Below are positions 45,515 through 62,793 of a stretch of DNA of 64,000 nt, piece by piece. Made by a program: the position numbers and the translations under genes. Origin of the DNA: Synechococcus sp. MU1617 (GTDB lineage: Bacteria > Cyanobacteriota > Cyanobacteriia > PCC-6307 > Cyanobiaceae); assembly GCF_020514235.1 (NCBI RefSeq), contig NZ_VTLB01000003.1, positions 186,001-250,000 on the forward strand. Direction: 5' to 3'. How positions within the stretch are numbered: position 1 is the first letter of the stretch; each line of letters opens with the position of its first letter. The notes beneath the pieces are model-generated. The model did not search any database and had not been told where the DNA came from. It saw only the letters and a list, made by a program, of their open reading frames with translations.

Positions 45515-46820
45515 GGCGCCGCCGCACTGATTCAGCGTGGCTGTGAAGTCCTTCACTGGTGGCTAGCTCCTGCACAGCTGAACCCGTTGCTTCCAGCGCA
45601 GCACGGTTGAAACCGATCAGCGAGGTGTGACGCATGAAGGTCTCAACGCTCAGGGCCCCGCTAAAGCGCGCAGCTCCACAGGTCGGCAATGTGTGGTTTG
45701 GGCCTGCCAGGTAATCCCCCACAGCTTCTGGGGACCAGGGGCCCAGGAAAATGGCTCCGGCGTTTTGAATGCGATCCGCCAGGGGGTCGGGCCGCTCCAC
45801 CAGCAGCTCCAGGTGTTCGGGGGCGAAGCTGTCGCTGAGGCGGGCACAGCTCTCGAGGTCGTCGCAGACCACCACCAGCCCCCAGTCCCGCAGAGCGGCC
45901 TCGCAGATCTCCTGGCGGGGGTGATTGGTCAGCTGTTCGGCCACCGCAGCGTTGATCCCGTCGGCCAATGCAGGGTCGGTGGTGATCAGCACCGCCGCCG
46001 CTAGAGGGTCGTGCTCCGCCTGCGCCAACAGATCCGCCGCCACCTGGTCGGGCTTGGCGGAGTGGTCCGCGATCACCAGAACTTCGCTCGGTCCCGCTAG
46101 GGAATCGATGGCCACCTGGCCGTACACCGCCTGTTTCGCCAGGGTCACGTAAAGGTTGCCTGGGCCACTGATGACATCCACCTTGGGCACGCTGTCGCTG
46201 CCGTAGGCCATGGCGGCGACAGCCTGGGCACCTCCGAGGCGGAACACCGTTTTCACGCCGGCAAGGTGAGCTGCTGCCAGCACTACGGGGTTGACCGCAC
46301 CACTCCGTCCGGCGGGGGAGCAGATCACCACGTCCTTCACGCCGGCGACCCGAGCTGGCACCGCATTCATCAGCACGGTGCTGGGGTAGGCCGCTCGTCC
46401 TCCGGGCACGTAAAGACCCGCCCGCTCGACCGGTCGCCAGCGCCGCCCGAGCTGTTCGCCGTGGGGGCCCGTCACCGCCAGATCGGCGGGACGTTGGCGT
46501 TGGTGGAAATCGGTGATGCGGCGATGGGCCAGCTCCAGGGCGTCCCGTAGGTTGGTCGGAAGCGAAGTCCAGGCCTGTTCGAGGGCCTCGGGGGAAACCG
46601 CCATCGGTTCTGGCCGGAAGCCATCGAACCGTTCGGTGAAATCGGCAATGGCCGCATCGCCGCGGTCGCGTACCGCCGCAAGAATGGTTTCAACCCGCTC
46701 ACGGGCTTCACCTTGCTGGGTTTGTGTGGTGCGGCTTGATAACCGTTGCAGTTCTGTCTGGGCCTGTTCCAGATCCCGCACGATGCGAAGGGGAGCAACG
46801 GCCGGTTGGCTCACAGACAA
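45507..46820 (-). CDS. hisD: Histidinol dehydrogenase
   Basis: 437 residues. It performs the last two steps of histidine synthesis, oxidising L-histidinol to histidine with two NAD+ and zinc. Characteristic stretches: [21 protein letters not shown] (start in parts), [47 protein letters not shown], and near the end [11 protein letters not shown] and [17 protein letters not shown] with zinc ligands. Alone in this window rather than in a his operon, as is usual in cyanobacteria. The 3' end overlaps rpiA by 8 bp; rpsT is divergent upstream. Confidence 0.96.
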   Translation of the reverse strand: MSVSQPAVAPLRIVRDLEQAQTELQRLSSRTTQTQQGEARERVETILAAVRDRGDAAIADFTERFDGFRPEPMAVSPEALEQAWTSLPTNLRDALELAHRRITDFHQRQRPADLAVTGPHGEQLGRRWRPVERAGLYVPGGRAAYPSTVLMNAVPARVAGVKDVVICSPAGRSGAVNPVVLAAAHLAGVKTVFRLGGAQAVAAMAYGSDSVPKVDVISGPGNLYVTLAKQAVYGQVAIDSLAGPSEVLVIADHSAKPDQVAADLLAQAEHDPLAAAVLITTDPALADGINAAVAEQLTNHPRQEICEAALRDWGLVVVCDDLESCARLSDSFAPEHLELLVERPDPLADRIQNAGAIFLGPWSPEAVGDYLAGPNHTLPTCGAARFSGALSVETFMRHTSLIGFNRAALEATGSAVQELATSEGLHSHAESVRRRLS

Positions 46821-46894
46821 AGGAACGGTGGGAGATTTCGGTCAAGTTAGGACTCCACAACGCAGGGAGGGGGTCCTGTCAAGGAGTAAGGTGA

Positions 46895-47218
<324 letters not shown>

Positions 47219-47239
47219 TTCGGTTCCAACCGGCAGAAT

Positions 47240-47262
47240 GGGCCGAAAGCGCGTTTCGGCCC
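47240..47262. terminator. Perfect hairpin between rpsT and tatD
   Basis: GGGCCGAAA (47240-47248) pairs with TTTCGGCCC (47254-47262), 9 bp, loop GCGCG. There is no T-run. The stem ends only four bases before the GTG taken as the tatD start, so it may limit tatD translation as well as mark the rpsT 3' end. Confidence 0.45.
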
Positions 47263-47266
47263 AGCT

Positions 47267-48055
47267 GTGTCCCCCACCCCGACGTTGATTGACAGCCACT
47301 GTCACATCGTCTTTCGCAACTTTGACGACGACCTCGATGAGGTGGCCTCACGTTGGCGTGAGGCTGGGGTTGGTGCTCTGCTGCACGCCTGCGTTGAACC
47401 CTCTGAAATTCCGGCGATCCGCGCCTTGGCTGATCGGTTTCCGGAGATGCGCTATTCCGTCGGCGTCCATCCACTGGACACCGAGCATTGGCGGGATGAC
47501 ACGATGGCTGTGCTGCGTCGGGCGGCCCTCGAGGACGATCGGGTGGTCGCCATCGGCGAACTCGGGCTCGATCTTTTCCGTGACAAGAATCTGGATGAGC
47601 AGCTCGCTGTGCTGCGTCCTCAATTGGATCTGGCGTTGGAGTTGAACCTGCCGGTGATCATTCACTGCCGGGATGCCGCCGAGCCGATGCTGGATGAACT
47701 GCGGGCCCGCAAGGCTCAGGGCCGTTGCCCTGGAGGGGTGATGCACTGCTGGGGCGGCACCCCTGATGAAATGCACCACTTTCTGGATCTCGGTTTTTAC
47801 ATCAGCTTCAGTGGCACCGTCACCTTCCCCAAGGCGGAGCCCACCCACGACTGCGCCCGTCAGGTGCCGGAGGATCGTTTCCTGGTGGAAACAGATTGCC
47901 CTTTCCTGGCCCCTGTGCCCCGCCGTGGCAAGCGCAACGAGCCGGCCTTCGTGGCCTCCGTTGCAACACGGGTGGCCGAGCTCCGCGGCGTGGATCTCGA
48001 CAGCGTGGCCTGCAGTAGCACCGCCAACGCCCGGCGTTTGTTCGGACTCCCTTAA
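47267..48055 (+). CDS. tatD: TatD family metal-dependent deoxyribonuclease/hydrolase
   Basis: 262 residues from GTG (a TTG at 47285 is possible). Metal ligands are visible: DSHCHIV near residue 9, GELGLDL, VIIHCRDA, MHCWGG and ETDCPFL, ordered as in the amidohydrolase-like TatD barrel. Family members have 3'-5' exonuclease activity and have been linked to DNA repair. No Shine-Dalgarno sequence precedes either start because of the adjacent hairpin. Confidence 0.9.
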   Translation: MSPTPTLIDSHCHIVFRNFDDDLDEVASRWREAGVGALLHACVEPSEIPAIRALADRFPEMRYSVGVHPLDTEHWRDDTMAVLRRAALEDDRVVAIGELGLDLFRDKNLDEQLAVLRPQLDLALELNLPVIIHCRDAAEPMLDELRARKAQGRCPGGVMHCWGGTPDEMHHFLDLGFYISFSGTVTFPKAEPTHDCARQVPEDRFLVETDCPFLAPVPRRGKRNEPAFVASVATRVAELRGVDLDSVACSSTANARRLFGLP

Positions 48056-48336
48056 CTGGGGTTTCAAGAGTGTCGAGTCCATATGTAAGATGTTGTATTG
48101 GCCTGGCCATGCGCAGGATTCCTTCTTGTGCGTGGTGCCTGAAGCGTCCATTTCCTTCCGGTGCATTTGTCGTCGTCAGCTGATCTGACCCGCGATTTCT
48201 GAACAGCAGCAGCGGCGCTGTCGGTTCCGTCCTGGAAACCGTCAGTGCCGCTGCTGTGTCGAATCGTCTTGTCGGGTGAGCTTTTGCCGCCAATCCAGTC
48301 CTCCCCAGTCCCTTCGTCCTCTCTGCCGGTCCCCGC
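48056..48336. promoter_or_regulatory. rpoB leader region with a long hairpin (48207-48256)
   Basis: 281 bp without a gene, upstream of rpoB. CAGCAGCGGCGCTG (48207-48220) pairs with CAGTGCCGCTGCTG (48243-48256), 14 bp with one G-T pair, and an inner CGGTT/AACCG stem extends it to about 21 bp with one bulge. It ends 80 bp before rpoB with no T-run, so it is more likely a leader structure (regulation or RNA processing) than a terminator. I could not place the promoter with confidence. Confidence 0.5.
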
Positions 48337-51300
48337 ATGAGCAGCAGCGCGATTCAGGTCGCCAAGACCGCCACCTACCTCCCTGATCTGGTGGAGGTGC
48401 AGCGGGCCAGCTTTAAGTGGTTTTTGGATCAAGGTCTGATCGAGGAGCTGGAAAGCTTCTCTCCGATCACGGATTACACCGGCAAGCTGGAGCTGCACTT
48501 CATCGGTAGCGAGTACCGGCTGAAGCGCCCCCGCCATGATGTGGAAGAGGCCAAGCGTCGCGATGCGACCTTCGCCTCGCAGATGTATGTGACCTGCCGT
48601 CTGGTCAATAAGGAGACCGGTGAGATCAAGGAGCAGGAGGTCTTCATCGGCGAATTGCCGCTGATGACCGAGCGCGGCACGTTCATCATCAACGGCGCTG
48701 AGCGCGTGATCGTGAACCAGATCGTGCGAAGCCCCGGTGTCTATTTCAAGGATGAAATGGACAAGAACGGCCGGCGCACTTACAACGCCAGCGTCATCCC
48801 CAACCGGGGTGCCTGGCTGAAGTTTGAGACAGATAAGAACGACTTGCTCCACGTTCGTGTGGACAAGACCCGCAAGATCAACGCGCACGTGCTCATGCGT
48901 GCCATGGGTCTGTCTGACAACGACGTGCTTGACAAGCTGCGTCACCCCGAGTTCTACAAGAAGTCGATTGATGCCGCGAACGACGAGGGCATCAGCTCGG
49001 AAGACCAGGCTCTGCTTGAGCTTTACAAGAAATTGCGTCCGGGTGAACCCCCCTCAGTGAGTGGTGGTCAGCAGCTGCTGCAGACACGTTTCTTCGATCC
49101 CAAGCGCTACGACCTCGGTCGGGTCGGCCGCTACAAGATCAACAAGAAGCTGCGTCTCACCATCCCCGACACGGTGCGCACCCTCACCCATGAGGACGTG
49201 CTCTCCACCCTCGATTACCTGATCAACCTGGAGTTGGATGTTGGCGGCGCCAGCCTCGATGACATCGACCACCTCGGCAACCGCCGCGTGCGTTCCGTGG
49301 GTGAACTCCTGCAGAACCAGGTTCGTGTGGGTCTGAACCGTCTCGAGAGGATCATCAAGGAACGGATGACCGTCGGAGAAACCGATTCGCTGACCCCAGC
49401 GCAGTTGGTTAATCCCAAGCCCCTGGTGGCGGCGATCAAGGAGTTCTTCGGCTCCAGCCAGCTGAGCCAGTTCATGGACCAGACGAACCCTCTGGCTGAG
49501 CTCACCCACAAGCGCCGCATCTCGGCTCTTGGACCCGGTGGTCTCACCCGTGAGCGTGCAGGCTTCGCTGTCCGCGACATTCACCCCTCCCACTACGGCC
49601 GTCTCTGCCCGATTGAGACGCCGGAAGGTCCTAACGCCGGTCTGATCAACTCCCTGGCCACCCACGCCCGGGTTAACGAGTACGGCTTCATCGAAACTCC
49701 GTTCTGGAAGGTGGAGAACGGTGTCGTCCTGAAGGAGGGCGATCCGATCTACCTGTCTGCAGACCGGGAAGACGAAGTGCGCGTTGCCCCTGGTGATGTG
49801 GCCACCGAGGACGACGGCAGGATTACGGCGGATCTGATCCCTGTGCGTTATCGCCAGGATTTCGAGAAGGTCCCCCCCGAGCAGGTCGACTACGTCGCCT
49901 TATCACCGGTGCAGGTGATCTCCGTGGCAACGTCCCTGATCCCCTTCCTGGAGCACGACGACGCCAACCGAGCACTGATGGGCTCCAACATGCAGCGTCA
50001 GGCTGTGCCGTTGCTGCGCCCCGAGCGTGCCCTGGTGGGCACCGGCCTGGAAACCCAGGTGGCCCGCGACTCCGGCATGGTGCCGATCTCCCGGGTGAAC
50101 GGCACTGTCACCTATGTGGATGCCAACGCCATCGTTGTCCAGGACGAGGATGGCAACGACCACACCCACTTCCTGCAGAAGTATCAGCGCTCCAACCAGG
50201 ACACGTGCCTGAACCAGCGCCCGATCGTCCGCTGTGGCGATCCGGTGATCGTCGGTCAGGTGATGGCGGATGGCTCGGCCTGTGAGGGCGGTGAGATCGC
50301 CCTGGGTCAGAACGTTCTGATCGCTTACATGCCCTGGGAGGGTTACAACTACGAGGACGCGCTGCTAGTCAGCGAGCGTCTGGTCACCGACGACCTCTAC
50401 ACCTCGGTTCACATCGAGAAGTACGAGATCGAAGCGCGTCAGACCAAGCTCGGACCCGAGGAAATCACCCGCGAGATTCCCAACGTCGCTGAGGAAAGTC
50501 TCGGCAACCTCGACGAGATGGGCATCATTCGTGTTGGTGCGTTCGTTGAAAGCGGCGACATCCTCGTCGGCAAAGTGACGCCCAAGGGCGAATCTGATCA
50601 GCCGCCCGAAGAAAAGCTGCTTCGCGCGATCTTTGGTGAGAAGGCCCGCGATGTGCGCGACAACTCTTTGCGTGTGCCTGGCACCGAGCGTGGCCGCGTT
50701 GTGGATGTGCGCATCTATACCCGTGAACAGGGTGATGAGCTGCCCCCCGGCGCGAACATGGTGGTGCGGGTTTATGTGGCCCAGCGCCGCAAGATTCAGG
50801 TCGGCGACAAGATGGCCGGCCGCCACGGCAACAAAGGCATCATCAGCCGCATCCTTCCCCGGGAGGACATGCCCTATCTGCCCGACGGAACCCCGGTCGA
50901 CATCGTGCTCAACCCTTTGGGTGTGCCGAGCCGGATGAATGTGGGACAGGTATTCGAGCTGCTGATGGGTTGGGCGGCGTCCAACCTGGATTGCCGCGTG
51001 CGCATCGTTCCCTTCGATGAGATGTACGGGGCTGAGAAGTCCCAGCAGACCGTCGAGACCTTCCTCAAGGAAGCTGCCAAGCAGCCTGGCAAGGGTTGGG
51101 TGTACGACCCTGAGGATCCCGGCAAGCTGCAGTTGCGGGATGGCCGCACCGGTCTGCCTTTCGATCAGCCCGTGGCCGTGGGCTATTCCCACTTCCTCAA
51201 GCTGGTTCACCTGGTGGACGACAAGATCCACGCCCGTTCCACCGGCCCCTACTCCTTGGTCACCCAGCAGCCCCTGGGCGGTAAGGCACAGCAAGGCGGT

Positions 51301-51630
51301 CAGCGTCTGGGTGAGATGGAGGTGTGGGCACTCGAGGCCTATGGCGCCGCTTACACCCTGCAGGAACTGCTCACGGTCAAGTCCGACGACATGCAGGGCC
51401 GTAACGAGGCCCTCAACGCCATCGTCAAGGGCAAGCCGATCCCCCGCCCCGGAACGCCGGAATCCTTCAAGGTGCTGATGCGCGAGCTTCAGTCCCTGGG
51501 GCTGGACATCGCCGTCTACACCGATGAAGGAAAGGAAGTGGACCTGATGCAGGACGTGAACCCACGTCGCAGCACCCCCAGCAGGCCCACCTACGAATCC
51601 CTCGGCGTCGCGGATTACGACGAGGACTGA
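48337..51630 (+). CDS. rpoB: DNA-directed RNA polymerase subunit beta
   Basis: 1097 residues, the short cyanobacterial form. It forms one jaw of the catalytic core. Conserved stretches in order: [16 protein letters not shown], the rifampicin-region [34 protein letters not shown] (in parts, near 365-395), [15 protein letters not shown], and [13 protein letters not shown] near the C-terminal third. The C-terminus is acidic. First of rpoB-rpoC1-rpoC2, all on the plus strand with gaps under 50 bp. Confidence 0.98.
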   Translation: MSSSAIQVAKTATYLPDLVEVQRASFKWFLDQGLIEELESFSPITDYTGKLELHFIGSEYRLKRPRHDVEEAKRRDATFASQMYVTCRLVNKETGEIKEQEVFIGELPLMTERGTFIINGAERVIVNQIVRSPGVYFKDEMDKNGRRTYNASVIPNRGAWLKFETDKNDLLHVRVDKTRKINAHVLMRAMGLSDNDVLDKLRHPEFYKKSIDAANDEGISSEDQALLELYKKLRPGEPPSVSGGQQLLQTRFFDPKRYDLGRVGRYKINKKLRLTIPDTVRTLTHEDVLSTLDYLINLELDVGGASLDDIDHLGNRRVRSVGELLQNQVRVGLNRLERIIKERMTVGETDSLTPAQLVNPKPLVAAIKEFFGSSQLSQFMDQTNPLAELTHKRRISALGPGGLTRERAGFAVRDIHPSHYGRLCPIETPEGPNAGLINSLATHARVNEYGFIETPFWKVENGVVLKEGDPIYLSADREDEVRVAPGDVATEDDGRITADLIPVRYRQDFEKVPPEQVDYVALSPVQVISVATSLIPFLEHDDANRALMGSNMQRQAVPLLRPERALVGTGLETQVARDSGMVPISRVNGTVTYVDANAIVVQDEDGNDHTHFLQKYQRSNQDTCLNQRPIVRCGDPVIVGQVMADGSACEGGEIALGQNVLIAYMPWEGYNYEDALLVSERLVTDDLYTSVHIEKYEIEARQTKLGPEEITREIPNVAEESLGNLDEMGIIRVGAFVESGDILVGKVTPKGESDQPPEEKLLRAIFGEKARDVRDNSLRVPGTERGRVVDVRIYTREQGDELPPGANMVVRVYVAQRRKIQVGDKMAGRHGNKGIISRILPREDMPYLPDGTPVDIVLNPLGVPSRMNVGQVFELLMGWAASNLDCRVRIVPFDEMYGAEKSQQTVETFLKEAAKQPGKGWVYDPEDPGKLQLRDGRTGLPFDQPVAVGYSHFLKLVHLVDDKIHARSTGPYSLVTQQPLGGKAQQGGQRLGEMEVWALEAYGAAYTLQELLTVKSDDMQGRNEALNAIVKGKPIPRPGTPESFKVLMRELQSLGLDIAVYTDEGKEVDLMQDVNPRRSTPSRPTYESLGVADYDED

Positions 51631-51672
51631 CGGATCAACGAACGAACCGATTCCCCGCTCCTTCTTCCTTAA

Positions 51673-58961
<7,289 letters not shown>

Positions 58962-59015
58962 AGGGTGGGCTGATGTCCTGTTCCTTAGCAGACTGCTGAG
59001 GAACAGGCTCTGCGA

Positions 59016-60770
59016 ATGACAGCAATTGATTGGCTGCTTCTCGCTGCTTACCTCGTTCTCACCCTGGTGTTGGGGTTGTGGCTGGCCCGCCGCAACAGCG
59101 GCGAGGCGGATTATTTCGTGGCTGGCCGTCGTCTGAACGGTTGGTTGGCCGGCGCCTCGATGGCGGCGACCACCTTCTCCATTGACACGCCGCTCTACGT
59201 CGCCGGCTTGGTGGGTGCCCGCGGCCTGGCGGGCAACTGGGAGTGGTGGAGTTTTGGTTTGGCCCATGTGGCCATGGCCGTTGTCTTCGCACCCCTCTGG
59301 CGCCGCAGCGGTGTGCTCACCGACGCCGCCTTTACCGAGCTGCGCTACGGCGGAGGGGCCGCGGCTTGGTTGCGCGGTATCAAGGCTTTCCTGTTGGCCG
59401 TGCCGGTGAACTGCATTGGCATCGGGTATGCCTTCCTCGCCCTACGCAAGGTGGTGGAAGCCCTCGGCCTGGTGTCGGGTCAACCCGCTGCCCTGGGACT
59501 GACGGACACGGTCTGGTTGTTGATGGTCGTGGCCCTGCTCGTGATGAGTTACACCGTGGCCGGTGGGCTCTGGGCTGTCGTGGTCACCGATCTGGTCCAG
59601 CTCGTGCTGGCGTTGGCGGGTGCCGTGGCCGTGGCCGCGGCTGCCCTCCATGCCGCAGGAGGGATGACGGCGCTGTTGGAGCAACTGCAGGCGCTGCAGC
59701 GGCCAGAGCTGCTGTCTCTGGTGCCCTGGACCTGGGATGACTCGGGCTTCCGCTGGTTGCAGGGCAGTGGCATCAGCATCCCGATGTTCACGGCCTACAT
59801 CGCTGTGCAGTGGTGGAGTTTCCGTCGCAGCGATGGTGGCGGCGAGTTCATCCAGCGGATGCTGGCCACCCGTGATGAGCAGCAGGCCCGGCTGGCGGGT
59901 TGGGTCTTTCTGGTGGTGAATTACCTCCTGCGCAGCTGGCTCTGGATCGTGGTCGCGTTGGCGGCCCTGGTGCTGTTGCCAGCCGGCGCTGATCTGGAGC
60001 TGGGCTATCCCGCCCTGGCCGTGCAACTTCTGCCCCCCGTGGCGCTCGGCCTGGTGGTGATCTCCCTGGTGGCGGCGTTCATGAGCACCGTGAGCACCTC
60101 GGTGAACTGGGGAGCCAGCTACCTCACTCACGACCTCTATCAGCGCTTTGTTCGCCCCTCCGCCGGTTCCCGCGAGGTGTTACTGGTGGGACAACTCACC
60201 ACGGTTCTGCTGCTTGTTCTTGGGGTGATCACTGCTTTGATCAGCGACAGCATCGGCACGGTGTTTCGGCTGGTGATCGCCATCGGGTCCGGCCCAGGTG
60301 TGGTTCTGGTGCTGCGCTGGTTCTGGTGGCGCGTTAACGCCGCGGCGGAGCTATCGGCGATGCTCTGCGGGTTTTTCGTTGGGGTGTTCACCTCGGTGGT
60401 GCCCCTGGTTCGGATCGAGGATTACGGGGTTCGTATTGCGGCGATCACCGGCCTCTCCGCTGTGGTCTGGTTGGCGGTGATGCTGAGCACACCTCCGGAA
60501 TCCGACGCTGTCTTGGAGCGGTTTGTGCGGACGGTGCGTCCTCCGGGCCCCGGTTGGTCACGCCTGCGCAAGCGCTTCGGTGTCATGCCGATGGAGTCGT
60601 TGCCCGCCATGCTGCGGCGCTTTGTGCTGGCCTGCGGTGTGCTGTTCGGCGGTCTGCTCGGCACGGGAGGATTCCTTTTGCATCAGCAGTGGACTGGCTG
60701 GATCGGTCTGTCGGTGCTGATCCTCTCGATCTGGCAGCTGAGGCGGCGTGTCGATGCCGTGCCGTCTTGA
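59016..60770 (+). CDS. Sodium:solute symporter (SSS) family protein
   Basis: 584 residues, about 13 membrane helices. The start LLLAAYLVLTLVLGLWLARR, then the SSS pattern EADYFVAGRRLNGWLAGASMAATTFS and GGLWAVVVTDLVQLVLA place it in the Na+-coupled family that includes PutP and panthothenate carriers. The C-terminal 100 residues extend beyond the core, with a hydrophilic stretch then two helices. The substrate cannot be told. It opens the plus-strand run to the window's end, 54 bp after rlmN. Confidence 0.87.
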   Translation: MTAIDWLLLAAYLVLTLVLGLWLARRNSGEADYFVAGRRLNGWLAGASMAATTFSIDTPLYVAGLVGARGLAGNWEWWSFGLAHVAMAVVFAPLWRRSGVLTDAAFTELRYGGGAAAWLRGIKAFLLAVPVNCIGIGYAFLALRKVVEALGLVSGQPAALGLTDTVWLLMVVALLVMSYTVAGGLWAVVVTDLVQLVLALAGAVAVAAAALHAAGGMTALLEQLQALQRPELLSLVPWTWDDSGFRWLQGSGISIPMFTAYIAVQWWSFRRSDGGGEFIQRMLATRDEQQARLAGWVFLVVNYLLRSWLWIVVALAALVLLPAGADLELGYPALAVQLLPPVALGLVVISLVAAFMSTVSTSVNWGASYLTHDLYQRFVRPSAGSREVLLVGQLTTVLLLVLGVITALISDSIGTVFRLVIAIGSGPGVVLVLRWFWWRVNAAAELSAMLCGFFVGVFTSVVPLVRIEDYGVRIAAITGLSAVVWLAVMLSTPPESDAVLERFVRTVRPPGPGWSRLRKRFGVMPMESLPAMLRRFVLACGVLFGGLLGTGGFLLHQQWTGWIGLSVLILSIWQLRRRVDAVPS

Positions 60771-60800
60771 GCAGAATGGCGCCTTGATTGGAGTGTTCCG

Positions 60801-60926
60801 GTGTCGTTTTTTCGTTCCACCCTTCTGCCGGCTCTGATTGTTCTCCTGTTTGCCCTGGCGTTGGTGGCCGTGAGTGCCCGCATCTGGCTTCCCGGTGACA
60901 TGCTGGCTCCAGCTCCCATGGGTTGA
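60801..60926 (+). CDS. 41-residue single-pass membrane protein
   Basis: Begins at GTG 60801 with a GGAG ten bases before it. It reads SFFRSTLLPALIVLLFALAL and then VAVSARIWLPGD, one hydrophobic helix with a basic start, then a short Pro-rich end (MLAPAPMG). It fits between the symporter (30 bp) and the HEAT-repeat gene (30 bp) on the same strand. Unknown family. The ribosome-binding site and spacing support a real gene. Confidence 0.55.
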   Translation: MSFFRSTLLPALIVLLFALALVAVSARIWLPGDMLAPAPMG

Positions 60927-60956
60927 GCCCTGGAATGGCTCCCGTAGCATCCCCGC

Positions 60957-61769
60957 ATGACTGACGATCGCAGCCAACAGAAGGACCAGGGGCTTTCCAA
61001 CCTTTCCGTGGATCCTGATCTGCTGGCGCGTGAGCTGGCGGCTGAAGACGATATTGACCCGCTTGATGCGATCCAGCTCGACGACGCCGAGCAGGATTCC
61101 TCTTTGCAAATTGCCCGGTCCTGTGACCAGGGTCTGGTCTGGTTGCGTGGCAACCATGGAGAACGGCTCCAAGGCCTGCAGGTTTTCTGTGAACACCGTG
61201 ATCCCCGCGCGATCGCCCTGCTGCTCCCCTTGCTCCAGAACTTCTGCCCGGTGGAGCGGATGAGTGCCGTCTACGCCTTGGGCCGCAACCCATCTCCTCC
61301 GGCTGTTGAGCCGCTGTTGCAGCTGCTGCAGCTCGATGCCAACGCCTACGTCCGTAAGGCTGCGGCCTGGAGCCTGGGCAATTTCCCCGATGCTCCGGTG
61401 CTGAATCCGCTGATCCGGGCACTGCAGACGGATGTCGCAGCGGTGCGCCTGTGGTGTCCAGGCTCACTGGCGGAGGCCGGCAGTCGTTCACCGGTGAAGG
61501 CCGACCCCGCGGCGGGTCAATTGCTGGTGAGCCTGCGCATCGACAGTGAAGCGGTGGTGCGCAGCAACTGCATCTGGGCTTTGGGCCGTTTGATGGATCA
61601 GCTGGTGCAGCCGCGACAAGCTGAGATCGTTGAGGCTCTGGTGAGCGCCCTCCTCCATGACGGTGAGATCTCTGTGCGCGATGAGGCCAGAACCGCCCTC
61701 GAACAGCTGGAGGATCCATTGGTGCTGGAACGCATCCAGGCTTTGATCAACGACGGTTTCATCCTGTAA
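60957..61769 (+). CDS. HEAT-repeat protein
   Basis: 270 residues. An acidic N-terminus (to about 45, EDDIDPLDAIQLDDAEQD) is followed by five or six HEAT/PBS-lyase-like repeats, e.g. RMSAVYALGRNPSPPAVEPL, YVRKAAAWSLGNFPDAPVL, VVRSNCIWALGRL and SVRDEARTALEQL. Phycobilin lyases of the CpcE/F group share this fold, but without a partner gene here there is no reason to call it a lyase. Probably a protein-interaction scaffold found across cyanobacteria. Confidence 0.83.
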   Translation: MTDDRSQQKDQGLSNLSVDPDLLARELAAEDDIDPLDAIQLDDAEQDSSLQIARSCDQGLVWLRGNHGERLQGLQVFCEHRDPRAIALLLPLLQNFCPVERMSAVYALGRNPSPPAVEPLLQLLQLDANAYVRKAAAWSLGNFPDAPVLNPLIRALQTDVAAVRLWCPGSLAEAGSRSPVKADPAAGQLLVSLRIDSEAVVRSNCIWALGRLMDQLVQPRQAEIVEALVSALLHDGEISVRDEARTALEQLEDPLVLERIQALINDGFIL

Positions 61770-61843
61770 CTGGGCTGTGTAACGAGGAAGTCAACACTCT
61801 CGGGAGACCACCACTAGATTGCGATGCAAATCACGCTTCTTCA

Positions 61844-62047
61844 ATGCCCCAAAAGACCCTTCGTTTCACCATTCGGCCTGATGGTCGTGTGGAAGAGCGG
61901 GTCGAGGGTGTTGCAGGCGAGGCGTGCCAGCAGCTCACTGAAGAAGTGGAAGCTGCTCTTGGAACGGTTGAACGTAAGGAGTCCACATCCGAAGCGTTTC
62001 TGCAGCCAGAGGTCCAGTCCCAGTCTCTTCCAGCTCATTTGAACTGA
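61844..62047 (+). CDS. DUF2997 family protein
   Basis: 67 residues: LRFTIRPDGRVEERVEGVAGEAC then the helix LTEEVEAALG. This matches DUF2997, a small family usually found next to ycf35. The stop (62045-62047) shares one base with the ycf35 ATG, so translation is coupled. Function unknown. Confidence 0.85.
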   Translation: MPQKTLRFTIRPDGRVEERVEGVAGEACQQLTEEVEAALGTVERKESTSEAFLQPEVQSQSLPAHLN

Positions 62048-62439
62048 TGTCGCATTTCAGCACCGTCAAAACCGAACTGCGTCAGCTGGAGCCTCTGGTG
62101 AAAGCTTTGGAAGACATGGGTTATGCCCCTGATCAGGCCGAACGCCCTGTGCGTGGCTACCGCGGCCAGACCGTTACGGCTGATCTGGCTATTCCAGTGC
62201 AGGACGGTGGTGATATCGGCTTCCGCTGGAACAGCGCATCGGAGTCCTACGAGCTGGTCACAGACCTCGATCTGTGGAAACAGCAGATTCCTGTGGAACG
62301 TTTCCTCTCCAAGCTCACCCAGCGCTATGCCTTGAACACGGTTCTTGCTGCCACCGCCAAGGAAGGTTTTCAGGTTGCCGAGCAGACCCAAACCGAGGAT
62401 GGTTCGATTGAACTCGTGGTGACCCGCTGGGACGCCTGA
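62047..62439 (+). CDS. ycf35: Ycf35 family protein (DUF1257)
   Basis: 130 residues, typical length. The start SHFSTVKTELRQLEPLVKAL, then RGYRGQTVTADLAI and FRWNSASESYELVTDLDLW are Ycf35 hallmarks. The family is conserved in cyanobacteria and some algal plastids with no proven role. The cluster DUF2997-ycf35-ferredoxin is common in cyanobacteria and hints at an iron-sulfur or redox function. Confidence 0.9.
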   Translation: MSHFSTVKTELRQLEPLVKALEDMGYAPDQAERPVRGYRGQTVTADLAIPVQDGGDIGFRWNSASESYELVTDLDLWKQQIPVERFLSKLTQRYALNTVLAATAKEGFQVAEQTQTEDGSIELVVTRWDA

Positions 62440-62529
62440 ATCCTGGCTGATTCTTCGTCTCACGCTTTTTCTGCCCCAGCCCGGCCGCTGGAGCAAGCCA
62501 CCGGTAGGGAGCCACTCCTTGGTGGTGAC

Positions 62530-62793
62530 ATGCGAGATCAGGCTGTCTGGGTCGATGAAGGCGTCTGCATCGGCTGCCGTTATTGCGCTCATGTAGCTGC
62601 CAACACTTTTGTTGTTGAGCCCCATTTGGGACGTTCCAGGGCAATCCGACAGGACGGCGACTCCACCGAATGCATCCAGGAGGCCATCGATACCTGCCCA
62701 GTGGATTGCATCCACTGGGTTCCTTTTGAATCGTTGGAAACGCTGCGGCAAAACCTGATTCGCCAGAATCTGCAACCCCGTCCCCAGGGTTAA
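62530..62793 (+). CDS. Ferredoxin, single [4Fe-4S] type
   Basis: 87 residues from ATG 62530. Cluster ligands are CIGCRYC (13, 16, 19) and CP at 56; the second cluster of bacterial 2[4Fe-4S] ferredoxins is absent. Homologues I recall begin earlier, with a segment like EPxLGGxLRxQGVWVDE; here the frame upstream of the ATG reads REPLLGGDMRDQAVWVDE and stays open back to the ycf35 stop with only CTG as possible start (62443 or 62488). The true protein may thus be up to 29 residues longer. The TAA shares one base with the next ATG. Confidence 0.88.
   Translation: MRDQAVWVDEGVCIGCRYCAHVAANTFVVEPHLGRSRAIRQDGDSTECIQEAIDTCPVDCIHWVPFESLETLRQNLIRQNLQPRPQG

Noticed and set aside
50365..51294. 309-codon minus-strand frame opposite rpoB
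   Set aside because: Antisense shadow, His-rich and featureless.
60957..61769. HEAT-repeat protein as a phycobilin lyase (CpcE/F type)
   Set aside because: It shares the repeat type only; no phycobiliprotein genes or second lyase subunit are nearby.
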